DNA from: Bacillota bacterium
Lineage (GTDB): Bacteria; Bacillota; Clostridia; Christensenellales; CAG-138
Assembly (NCBI GenBank): GCA_023396535.1
Contig: JAEWWD010000096.1
Coordinates: 1 to 13,197, forward strand
Reading direction: 5' to 3'
Length of the DNA stretch: 13,197 nucleotides
In this document: piece after piece, positions 6,156 through 11,972 of the stretch
Position numbering within the stretch: position 1 is the stretch's first letter
Layout of the letters: the number at the start of each line of letters is the position of its first letter
The notes under the pieces: model-generated
Seen by the model: only the letters and a program-made list of their open reading frames with translations
What the model was told of the DNA's origin: nothing
The model's database searches: none
Made by a program: the position numbers and the translations under genes

Positions 6156-6207
6156 GCGGGAGAATAGCGGGCCAAAGGCGGCCGCGCATCGTCCCTCCCG
6201 CCGGAGG
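6156..6207 (+). promoter_or_regulatory. moaC leader with alternative pairings that hide or free the Shine-Dalgarno
   Basis: CCTCC (6194-6198) can pair with the moaC ribosome binding site GGAGG (6203-6207) across a four-base loop, hiding it. The same CCTCC is part of CTCCCGC (6195-6201), which is perfectly complementary to GCGGGAG (6156-6162). That longer stem would free the ribosome binding site. Between its arms, GCGG-GCC-AAA-GGC-GG-CCGC (6167-6185) can form an inner hairpin. The two folds exclude each other, as in translational riboswitches. I cannot match it to the known Moco RNA motif, and chance pairing in a GC-rich leader is possible. Confidence 0.4.
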
Positions 6208-6210
6208 CAT

Positions 6211-6693
6211 ATGGAACTGACGCATTTGGATGAAAAAGGCAGAGCGCAAATGGTGGATGTGGGCGCAAAGGTCGAAACCCGGCGCGAAGCCGTGGCGCAG
6301 GCCGCCGTGCGCATGCGGCCTGAAACGCTCGCGCTCATACAATCGGGCGGCATGCCCAAGGGGGATGTGTTCGCCGTGGCGCGCGTGGCCGGCATACTCG
6401 CCGCCAAGCGCACGCACGAACTCATTCCGCTGTGCCACCCCGTGCCCATAGACGGCGCGGAGGTCGCGCTGGAGGCGAAAGAGCCGGATACGGTGCTCAT
6501 CACCGCCACGGCGCGCTGCATGTACAAAACCGGCGTGGAAATGGAGGCGCTGACGGCGGCTTCCGTAGCGGCGCTGACCATATACGATATGTGCAAGGCC
6601 GTCGACCGCGGCATGACGATCGAGAGTGTGCAGCTACTGAAAAAGACCGGCGGAAAATCCGGCGAATTCACACGCACGAAGGGAAACGCATGA
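6211..6693 (+). CDS. moaC: Cyclic pyranopterin monophosphate synthase MoaC
   Basis: 160-aa protein, the usual MoaC length. It converts the 3',8-cyclo-GTP product made by MoaA into cyclic pyranopterin monophosphate, the first stable precursor of the molybdenum cofactor. Visible motifs are MVDVGAK (14-20), MPKGDV with the expected catalytic Lys50, HELIPLCHPVPI (69-80) with its two His, KTGVEMEALTAASVAALT (106-123), and DMCKAVD (126-132) with the second catalytic Lys129. I chose the ATG at 6211 over the upstream TTG at 6154, because GGAGG lies 3 nt before it and the family N-terminus (THLDEKG) begins there. The stop overlaps the moaA start (ATGA, 4 bp), indicating translational coupling. Confidence 0.95.
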   Translation: MELTHLDEKGRAQMVDVGAKVETRREAVAQAAVRMRPETLALIQSGGMPKGDVFAVARVAGILAAKRTHELIPLCHPVPIDGAEVALEAKEPDTVLITATARCMYKTGVEMEALTAASVAALTIYDMCKAVDRGMTIESVQLLKKTGGKSGEFTRTKGNA

Positions 6694-7637
6694 AGGATCA
6701 TCTCGGGCGCAGCATAGAATACCTGCGCCTTTCATTGACGGAGCGGTGCACGCTTATGTGCACGTACTGCCGCAAGGCCGAGGGCCACTGCCCCAAGGCG
6801 CAGGAACTGAGTGCGCAAGAATTCGCGCGCGTCGCGCGCGTGATGGCGGAGCTTGGCGTAAACAAAATCCGGCTGACGGGCGGCGAACCCATGCTGCGCA
6901 AAGATTTAATCGAAATCATCACCCTGCTGCACGAAATCCCCGGCATAGAGGAGCTCGCCATGACGACCAACGCCCAGCACCTGCCGGGCATGGCGAAGAA
7001 ACTCAAACAAGCGGGGCTTACGCGGCTGAACATCAGCCTCGACTCGCTGCGTCCCGCAAGATACCGCGAAATGACGGGCGGGGATATCGCGCCCGTGCTC
7101 ACGGGCATAGAAGAGGCGCTAAAAGAAGGGCTGCTGCCGCTCAAGCTCAACGCGGTGCTGCTGCGCGGGGTAAACGACGACGAGATAGACGATTTTATAG
7201 CGCTCACGAAGGACAAGCCCGTCGACGTGCGCTTTATCGAATTGATGCCCATGAACGCGGAAGGGGATATGTCCCGCCGCGTGCCGCCGGAGGATATACT
7301 CGGCCCGCGGCCGTGGCTCAAGCCCCTACCCCCGCGCTACGCGGGGCAGCCCGCCGAGGAATACGCGGTGGACGGGTATCGTGGACGCGTGGGGCTAATC
7401 AGCCCCGTATCGCATAAATTCTGCGGCAACTGCAACCGCGTGCGGGTGATGAGCGACGGCATGCTCCGCCCGTGCCTGGGGTATAACCGCGAGGTGTCGC
7501 TCAAGGAGGCGCTCAGCGAGAGCACGGACGACGCGCTCCTTCGCGTTATCCGCGAGGCGATTTACGGAAAGCCCGTTGGGCATACATTCACGGAGGGCTT
7601 TACGCCCAGCAAAAGCATGGACCGAATCGGAGGGTAA
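6690..7637 (+). CDS. moaA: GTP 3',8-cyclase MoaA (radical SAM)
   Basis: 315-aa radical SAM enzyme for the first step of molybdenum cofactor synthesis, turning GTP into 3',8-cyclo-GTP. The SAM-binding [4Fe-4S] cluster motif CTLMCTYC supplies Cys20, Cys24 and Cys27; GGEP (64-67) is the SAM-contacting motif. The second cluster, which binds GTP, is made by Cys245, Cys248 and Cys262 (FCGNCNR and RPCLG). The C-terminus ends in Gly-Gly (314-315), as in active MoaA. Longer upstream reading frames exist, but the ATG at 6690 overlapping the moaC stop gives the family N-terminus (RSIEYLRLSLTERC). It is slightly shorter than E. coli MoaA (about 329 aa), but all key residues are present. Confidence 0.95.
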   Translation: MKDHLGRSIEYLRLSLTERCTLMCTYCRKAEGHCPKAQELSAQEFARVARVMAELGVNKIRLTGGEPMLRKDLIEIITLLHEIPGIEELAMTTNAQHLPGMAKKLKQAGLTRLNISLDSLRPARYREMTGGDIAPVLTGIEEALKEGLLPLKLNAVLLRGVNDDEIDDFIALTKDKPVDVRFIELMPMNAEGDMSRRVPPEDILGPRPWLKPLPPRYAGQPAEEYAVDGYRGRVGLISPVSHKFCGNCNRVRVMSDGMLRPCLGYNREVSLKEALSESTDDALLRVIREAIYGKPVGHTFTEGFTPSKSMDRIGG

Positions 7638-7638
7638 T

Positions 7639-8088
7639 ATGGCGCGCATCGTATCCATCAATCTCAGCGACAAAAAAGGTACCATCAAGCGCCCGGCGGA
7701 GCAGGGCGTATTGATTGAGGAATTCGGTTTTGAAGGGGACGCCCACGCCGGCAAATGGCACAGGCAGGTCAGCCTGCTGGCGCAGGAAAGCATAGATAAA
7801 ATGATCGCGCTGGGGCTAAACGACCTGACCCCCGGCATATTCGCCGAGAACATCACCACAGAGGGCATGGAGCTCTACACCCTGCCCGTGGGCACGCGGC
7901 TCAAGCTGGGGGAAGCGCTCGCCGAGGTGACGCAGATCGGCAAGGAATGCCACCAACACTGCGAGGTGTTCAAACGCGTGGGCAAATGCGTAATGCCCAC
8001 CGAGGGCATATTCGTGCGCATATTACAAGGCGGGCTGGTGCGCCCGGGCGACGCGGTGGAGATCGTAGAGCAGCCAGCCCAGGCATAA
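7639..8088 (+). CDS. MOSC-domain protein (molybdenum cofactor related)
   Basis: 149-aa stand-alone MOSC domain. FGFEGDAHAGKWHRQVSLL (29-47) and ENITTEG (70-76) are the core motifs. The conserved cysteine segment GKECHQHCEVFKRVGKC has Cys104, Cys108 and Cys117. MOSC domains handle sulfur bound to molybdenum cofactor or sulfur carriers; in clostridia, small MOSC proteins travel with moaA/moaC or mog genes. The start is the ATG at 7639, one base after the moaA stop, so it is the third gene of a tight moaC-moaA-MOSC operon. The preceding GGAGGG inside the moaA end serves as ribosome binding site. An in-frame start at 7576 lies within moaA and is less likely. The exact reaction is unknown. Confidence 0.88.
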   Translation: MARIVSINLSDKKGTIKRPAEQGVLIEEFGFEGDAHAGKWHRQVSLLAQESIDKMIALGLNDLTPGIFAENITTEGMELYTLPVGTRLKLGEALAEVTQIGKECHQHCEVFKRVGKCVMPTEGIFVRILQGGLVRPGDAVEIVEQPAQA

Positions 8089-8158
8089 CGTTTCATATTT
8101 CCGTACAGATTGGCCGGTGGCGGCCTGTAAATATTGAGCGCGAAAGGAAACAGGGCGG

Positions 8159-9334
8159 ATGGACTACGCAAAAGAGTCGTTGAAAAGGCATGCGGAGTGG
8201 AAAGGGAAAATCGAGGTGGTGGCGACGGTGCCCGTGAAAACGCGGGAAGACCTGTCGCTTGCCTACACGCCGGGCGTGGCGCAGCCCTGCCTGGAAATAC
8301 AGAAGGACGTAGATTTAAGCTACGAGCTGACGCGGCGGCATAACCTGTGCCTGGTGGTAACGGACGGCACAGCCGTGCTGGGCTTGGGCGATATCGGCCC
8401 CGAGGCGGGCATGCCCGTTATGGAAGGCAAGTGCGTATTGTTCAAGGCGTTCGGGGATGTGGACGCGTTCCCGCTGTGCGTCAAGAGCAAGGACGTGGAC
8501 GATATCGTCAACACCATCTATCTCATATCCGGCTCGTTCGGCGGCGTAAACTTAGAAGATATCGCCGCGCCCCGCTGTTTTGAAATTGAGAAGAAGCTCA
8601 AAGAGAAGTGCGACATCCCCATATTCCACGACGACCAGCACGGCACGGCGGTGGTGACGCTGGCGGGGCTGGTGAACGCGCTGAAAGTCGTGGGCAAGAA
8701 GAAAGAAAGCGTCAAAGTCGTGGTCAACGGCGCGGGCGCGGCCTCAATCTCCGTAACGCGGCTGCTGCTGAGCGACGGGTTTACGGATGTGACGCTGTGC
8801 GACAGAAAAGGCATTATCTACGAGGGCAGGCCGGAGGGCATGAACCCCGTGAAGGATGAAATGGCGCTTCTCACCAACCGCGCTAAAAAGAAAGGAACGC
8901 TTACGGACGCGCTCGTGGGCGCGGACATATTCATAGGCGTATCCGCCCCCAACACGGTGACGGCGGATATGGTGAAGGGCATGGCTCGTGACGCCATCGT
9001 GTTCGCCTGCGCGAACCCCACGCCCGAAATATTCCCGGACGACGCGAAAGCGGGCGGGGCGACAGTTATCGCGACAGGGCGCAGCGATTACCCGAACCAG
9101 ATCAACAACGTGCTGGCCTTCCCGGGCATATTCCGCGGGACGTTCGACGTGCGCGCGCGCGACATCAACGACGATATGAAGCTTGCGGCGGCGTATGCGC
9201 TGGCGGGGCTGATCGGGGAGGAAGAGCTTTCCCCCGAGTACATCATCCCCAAGGCGTTCGACCCGCGCGTTGGCAAGACAGTCGCCGCCGCCGTGGCCGA
9301 AGCCGCGAGAAAGTCGGGAGTCGCAAGGATATAA
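8159..9334 (+). CDS. Malic enzyme (malate dehydrogenase, oxaloacetate-decarboxylating)
   Basis: 391-aa protein, the length of the short bacterial NAD(P)-malic enzymes. It oxidises L-malate to pyruvate and CO2 with reduction of NAD(P). The catalytic tyrosine motif AYTPGVAQ (Tyr36), GKCVLFKAFGDVDAFP with catalytic Lys91 and Lys96, the metal ligand region LEDIAAP (132-138), and FHDDQHGTA (156-164) are all present. The Rossmann loop GAGAA is at 191-195, with Asp in CDRKG after beta-2, which suits NAD better than NADP. The C-terminus lacks the phosphotransacetylase-like extension of long malic enzymes. A GGAAAC/GGGCGG stretch precedes the ATG, 70 nt after the MOSC gene. It ends just before an intrinsic terminator. 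Confidence 0.94.
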   Translation: MDYAKESLKRHAEWKGKIEVVATVPVKTREDLSLAYTPGVAQPCLEIQKDVDLSYELTRRHNLCLVVTDGTAVLGLGDIGPEAGMPVMEGKCVLFKAFGDVDAFPLCVKSKDVDDIVNTIYLISGSFGGVNLEDIAAPRCFEIEKKLKEKCDIPIFHDDQHGTAVVTLAGLVNALKVVGKKKESVKVVVNGAGAASISVTRLLLSDGFTDVTLCDRKGIIYEGRPEGMNPVKDEMALLTNRAKKKGTLTDALVGADIFIGVSAPNTVTADMVKGMARDAIVFACANPTPEIFPDDAKAGGATVIATGRSDYPNQINNVLAFPGIFRGTFDVRARDINDDMKLAAAYALAGLIGEEELSPEYIIPKAFDPRVGKTVAAAVAEAARKSGVARI

Positions 9335-9347
9335 CTGATCGAAAACG

Positions 9348-9371
9348 AAAAGCCCCGATAGGGGCTTTTTT
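9348..9371. terminator. Intrinsic terminator after the malic enzyme gene, likely bidirectional
   Basis: AAAAGCCCC and GGGGCTTTT form a perfect 9-bp stem with a GATA loop (9357-9360), followed by a T-run. On the minus strand the same stem is followed by TTTTCGTTTTC, so it can also end the leftward 49-aa gene whose stop is at 9382. Confidence 0.9.
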
Positions 9372-9381
9372 GTTTATCCGC

Positions 9382-9531
9382 TTATTTGCTGTAGCCGGTC
9401 TTTCCGGATAAATCCGGGGAGGATGCGTTTTGGGTGTTCGTCGCTCCGTTTTTCTTGCTTACCTGTCTGGACTTATGCTTGGCGTTATCCGGCGTGGCCG
9501 GAAGCAGCGTTTCTGTCGGCGTCTTTTTCAT
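9382..9531 (-). CDS. Small basic hydrophilic protein (49 aa), unknown
   Basis: The best start is the ATG at 9529-9531, because AAAGGAG lies 8 nt before it on the minus strand; a longer frame up to 9606 has no such site. The protein is rich in Lys, Ser, Thr, Asn and Pro, has no Cys, Trp or long hydrophobic run, and ends in SGKTGYSK. It is probably disordered or nucleic-acid binding. Its size and composition recall small spore-type proteins of clostridia, but I recognise no SASP signature, so this stays a guess. It converges with the malic enzyme gene on a shared terminator. A TATAAA lies just before the ribosome binding site, but no convincing promoter is visible. Confidence 0.55.
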   Translation of the reverse strand: MKKTPTETLLPATPDNAKHKSRQVSKKNGATNTQNASSPDLSGKTGYSK

Positions 9532-9608
9532 AGGGCATGCTCCTTTATATGTGGTTTGGCGTTTAGTTTGGGGAGGGAAGGAGCGGGTTATGCGTGGGGG
9601 GTGCATGG

Positions 9609-9914
9609 CTAGTCGTGAACATTAAGCGGTCTATTAATAAAGTATTGGACGATTTCTCCCCATTCTTCTAATGTGACGAAATATAACTGTGATGCCGAAT
9701 AAATACTTCCGTCTTCACATTGAAATCTGATTTTCCATTTTAAGTGGTCTTGCCTTACATTTACATCTTCATAGTCATCCAAGAACTTTACTTTATCACC
9801 AATATTGAATTCTCTGGAATATTCCCAATTAAACAATACTCCATCCGGACATGCTACAAACTGACTAATTACAACTATGTACATTTGTTTAGCGGATTCA
9901 GAAATAACGCTCAC
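9609..9914 (-). CDS. Hypothetical protein in AT-rich island (101 aa)
   Basis: I do not recognise the family. The GTG at 9912-9914 is preferred, because GGAGG lies 5 nt upstream on the minus strand; a TTG start four codons earlier would overlap that site. The protein begins with a helix-like SVISESAKQMY, then a probable beta-rich stretch (FNIGDKVKFLDDY, about 37-49; WKIRFQCEDGSIYSASQLYFV) and a C-terminal helix (EEWGEIVQYFIN). It is acidic, soluble and has no signal peptide. The gene is strikingly AT-rich (20/60 G+C in 9721-9780). It lies 53 bp after the zinc-ribbon gene on the same strand and is probably in the same transcript. Confidence 0.6.
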   Translation of the reverse strand: MSVISESAKQMYIVVISQFVACPDGVLFNWEYSREFNIGDKVKFLDDYEDVNVRQDHLKWKIRFQCEDGSIYSASQLYFVTLEEWGEIVQYFINRPLNVHD

Positions 9915-9967
9915 TTTTTCCTCCAATAAATTTATTCGCTGATAAGCGTGGTAAAATCTATTGATAA

Positions 9968-10432
9968 TTATGGCTTTGTATATTTTAGGGGCAATGTAGC
10001 TTTCATTTTTTCAATGCATTTTAGTATCTCATTACGGTGCTTTCCATCCGTTAACCATTTTGGCAAACGTATGAGCATACTCGTATTTTTATATCCGATA
10101 TTGTTATCATAATCCTGCCTTAATGTAGCGTTTATATATTTTTCAATATACTCTAAATGAGCTAAATTATAGGCCCAAAGCCTGTTTCCGTGGTAGTTTG
10201 TATCCAACCATAATGAAAAGTCATTTTCTACTGGACCAAATTTATTCCTATAAATTTTTGTGCATCCACAATAATCGCAAGTTAATACTCTCTTCGCATA
10301 AAATAGATAGGAGCCTTTCTCATTTGGAAATGATTTTACATAGGCAAACTTGCCGCATTGTGGGCATTTTACATAGAACTCAAATAAAAAATCATATATT
10401 GTTTTCCCCTCATCTCTAAAACTTTTATTCAA
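9968..10432 (-). CDS. Zinc-ribbon hypothetical protein (154 aa)
   Basis: Residues 20-55 hold two Cys pairs: VKCPQCGK (Cys23, Cys26) and LTCDYCGC (Cys52, Cys55, plus Cys57). The pairs are spaced like a TFIIB-type zinc ribbon. The rest carries a pattern I recall from a widespread uncharacterised family: a W/L-rich segment with LWAYNLAHLEYIEKYI, then RLPKWLTDGKHRNEILKCIEKM near the C-terminus. No function is established. The only start giving this frame is a TTG at 10430-10432 with a poor ribosome binding site, so the true start may differ. The gene is very AT-rich (16/60 G+C in 10081-10140), and is first in the leftward island pair. Confidence 0.65.
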   Translation of the reverse strand: MNKSFRDEGKTIYDFLFEFYVKCPQCGKFAYVKSFPNEKGSYLFYAKRVLTCDYCGCTKIYRNKFGPVENDFSLWLDTNYHGNRLWAYNLAHLEYIEKYINATLRQDYDNNIGYKNTSMLIRLPKWLTDGKHRNEILKCIEKMKATLPLKYTKP

Positions 10433-10461
10433 GGCCGGAACCCACTTTCACAGTAAATCAT

Positions 10462-10492
10462 ATTACAGAAACTAGATACATTGTATAACAAT
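10462..10492 (-). promoter_or_regulatory. Promoter and palindrome before the zinc-ribbon gene
   Basis: On the minus strand, TTGTTA (10486-10491) and TGTAAT (10462-10467, 5/6) are 18 bp apart, placing a start about 25 nt before the TTG codon. The perfect palindrome ATTGT-ATA-ACAAT (10480-10492) covers the -35 and could be an operator. Confidence 0.45.
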
Positions 10493-10551
10493 AGTTGCTG
10501 TACGAGAATACCCCTCATAACCCCCTCTCAACATGCTTCTGGTCTTATCTC

Positions 10552-10596
10552 CCGCCTCCCGATCTGCTATGCTCATGGCAGGGGGAGGCGGTTTTT
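10552..10596 (+). terminator. Intrinsic-terminator-like hairpin before the DUF4373 gene
   Basis: CCGCCTCCC (10552-10560) and GGGAGGCGG (10583-10591) form a perfect 9-bp stem with an inner CTGC/GCAG step, followed directly by TTTTT. It lies only about 33 bp before the DUF4373 start and no rightward gene precedes it. It may be the end of a lost upstream gene, or an attenuator in the leader of the DUF4373 gene. Confidence 0.6.
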
Positions 10597-10628
10597 CGCT
10601 TCCACTGTAACGAGGGGAGGGCGAACGC

Positions 10629-11243
10629 ATGGCGAGGCCGCAAAAGGTGGGGTTGGAGTATTTTCCGCTGGACGTGGACCTGTTTGAAGACCCCAAGGCC
10701 GAAAAAATAACGGCGGAGTTCGGGCTTGTAGGCGACGCGATACTCGTGCGCCTTCTGTGCCGCATCTACCGGGAGGGGTACTGCACGGCGTTCGACGAGG
10801 ATGTCGCCCGCTCCATCGCGTTAAAGGTTGGCGAGAGGGAATTGTACGCGACCGTCATAGAGGTCGTCGAAAAGCTGCTGCAGATCGGCTTTTTCCACGA
10901 TGGGCTTTACCGCGCGTACGGTATCCTCACCTCGCGGGGGATACAGAAGCGGTACGAACGCATCTGCGCGGACAGCGGGCGTAAAATCAGCCGCGTGCCG
11001 GAACAGCATCGTCTGCTGGGAGATGAAATCATGTTGCCGGGGGAGGAAACCGCCGCTTTAGAGGAAGAAACCCCCGCGGAATATGGCAGGGAAGACGACG
11101 AAACTGAAATCACCGCGGGAAACATGGGTTTACCGGGGTGGAAACCCGCGTTTGCGGCACAGGAAACACCACAAAGGAAAGAAAAGAAAACAATAGAGTT
11201 TGATGTTGATGATGTTCGCGATAACGCGCGTGCGCGCGCGTGA
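10629..11243 (+). CDS. DUF4373 (Lin1244/Lin1753-type) replication-like protein, C-terminus cut by TGA
   Basis: 204 aa up to an in-frame TGA. Residues about 7-110 are a clear DUF4373 domain: GLEYFPLDVDLFEDPKAEKI, then FGLVGDAILVRLLCRIYREGYC, a winged-helix-like part, and YGILTSRGIQKRY. Such proteins are found in prophages and integrated elements, where a DnaD-like protein helps load the replicative helicase; the role here is inferred. GGGGAGGG precedes the ATG by 6 nt. After the domain comes an acidic, Glu-rich linker and a KEKKTIEF segment. The normal C-terminal helical part follows in the same frame beyond the stop (11244-11534). No dnaC-like helicase loader gene, integrase or other phage gene is nearby, so this looks like an isolated remnant. 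Confidence 0.75.
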   Translation: MARPQKVGLEYFPLDVDLFEDPKAEKITAEFGLVGDAILVRLLCRIYREGYCTAFDEDVARSIALKVGERELYATVIEVVEKLLQIGFFHDGLYRAYGILTSRGIQKRYERICADSGRKISRVPEQHRLLGDEIMLPGEETAALEEETPAEYGREDDETEITAGNMGLPGWKPAFAAQETPQRKEKKTIEFDVDDVRDNARARA

Positions 11244-11534
11244 GGCGTCCGTCCGGAGCGGCAGGCGGCGTTCGGGCATGCGCCCACGCCTGTGCAGCTC
11301 GAGGTGCCGGAGCGCTACGTGCGCGAATACGGGGGCGCGGGCATGCAGCCGGACATGTTTGCGGAGGCAATGCGCCGCGCGGCAACGGCGGGCGCAGCGA
11401 ACCCCGTCGCATACATCGGCTCGCCGCTTGCGGATTGGCGGTGGCAGCGCCTGCGAACGCTCGATGATGTCGATGCGGCGCAGTACCGCTTCGACCGCGC
11501 TGTGGGGGAGGGACACCAGCGGGCAAAAAAATAG
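11244..11534 (+). pseudogene. Downstream in-frame remainder of the DUF4373 protein
   Basis: Open in the same frame as 10629-11243 right after its TGA and ending with TAG at 11532-11534. It encodes PERYVREYGG, then an amphipathic stretch with NPVAYIGSPLADWRWQRLRT and AAQYRFDRAVGE. NPVAYI...W.W is the pattern of the C-terminal part of DnaD-like and DUF4373 proteins, so the two pieces together (about 300 aa) make a normal full-length protein. A GTG at 11292 could start it separately, but no ribosome binding site is visible. I read it as the detached end of a gene broken by a nonsense mutation. Confidence 0.6.
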
Positions 11535-11552
11535 TGCCGCCCGCATTTGCAG

Positions 11553-11778
11553 CGGTGGCGTGTACGGCGCTTGCGGCTTCAGGTTTCTCCGAAGTTTCAC
11601 AAGCCCTGCAAGTTTAGGGGTCAGGGGCCGCAGCCCCCGGAGGCTTCCATTCGCGAGCGGCGGAGTTTGGCGTTTGCGGCTTCAGGTCCTCCGAAGCTTC
11701 ACAAGCCCTGCAAGTTTAGGGGTTCAGGGGCCGCAGCCTCCGGAGGCTTCCATTCGCGAGCGGCGGCGTGTACGGCGC
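11553..11778 (+). repeat. Tandem direct repeat, period about 103 bp
   Basis: A 93-bp unit at 11571-11663 recurs at 11674-11766 with only a few differences (for example GGTTTCTCC versus GGTCCTCC and GGGGTCAGG versus GGGGTTCAGG). The flank CGGYGGCGTGTACGGCGC occurs before the first copy (11553-11570) and after the second (11761-11778), so the array holds two units plus a partial third. The differences include single-base indels, which argues against coding use. It resembles non-coding interspersed repeats of GC-rich clostridial genomes. Confidence 0.8.
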
Positions 11779-11784
11779 GAGCGA

Positions 11785-11916
11785 AAAGCCTTGCGGGGCA
11801 AGGCTTTCCTTGCAGGAACCGCCGGCCGCACCGAAGGTGCAGGCGGTTCCTGAAAATCTCCCAAAAGTGCCGCAGGCACTTTTGGGACAGTCAAAAGCGG
11901 GCATTACTGCCCGCTT
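11785..11916. repeat. Chain of four perfect hairpins
   Basis: Four inverted repeats follow one another. AAAGCCTTGC/GCAAGGCTTT: 11785-11794 with 11798-11807. AGGAACCGCC/GGCGGTTCCT: 11814-11823 with 11842-11851, with an inner GCACC-GAA-GGTGC. TCCCAAAAGTGCC/GGCACTTTTGGGA: 11859-11871 with 11875-11887. AAGCGGGCA/TGCCCGCTT: 11895-11903 with 11908-11916. Each outer stem is perfect over 9-13 bp with a 3-18 base loop. Together with the tandem repeat this fills the gene-free stretch 11535-11945. It may be a mosaic intergenic element or a structured RNA. Confidence 0.85.
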
Positions 11917-11945
11917 CCGACGTTTTGAGTTTGGAGGAGATTCAA

Positions 11946-11972
11946 ATGAAGTTCCGGCTTAATCTATGTTAA
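11946..11972 (+). pseudogene. Truncated ORF start behind a strong ribosome binding site
   Basis: GGAGGAG lies 6 nt before an ATG that opens a frame of only eight codons (MKFRLNLC) ending in TAA. The last codons overlap the 3' end of the convergent hsp20 gene. This looks like the 5' end of a gene whose remainder was lost at a junction, or a decoy end of the repeat element. A functional eight-residue peptide is possible but unsupported. Confidence 0.45.

Noticed and set aside
6154..6210. Upstream TTG start extending MoaC by 19 residues
   Set aside because: The extension is Arg-rich and unlike MoaC N-termini. The ATG at 6211 has a GGAGG site and gives the family length.
4557..6701. A 714-aa leftward reading frame opposite the MATE and moaC genes
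   Set aside because: Its translation has no recognisable domain and is rich in His, Arg and Ala, the typical antisense shadow of GC-rich genes. The rightward strand carries well-supported families here.
8111..8127. GGCC...GGCC stem after the MOSC gene considered as a terminator
   Set aside because: The stem is short and no T-run follows, so it is not convincing.
10629..11534. TGA read as a sense codon or selenocysteine
   Set aside because: moaC and the MATE gene end in TGA in the same window, and no selenocysteine insertion hairpin or Sec-type family is evident.
11553..11778. Tandem repeat considered as a CRISPR array
   Set aside because: Only two full units of about 103 bp with no unique spacers of constant length, and no cas genes nearby.
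11200..11972. Long rightward frames (217 and 141 aa) across the tandem repeat
   Set aside because: They are translations of the repeat and hairpins. The copies are shifted in frame relative to each other by indels, so coding use is unlikely.
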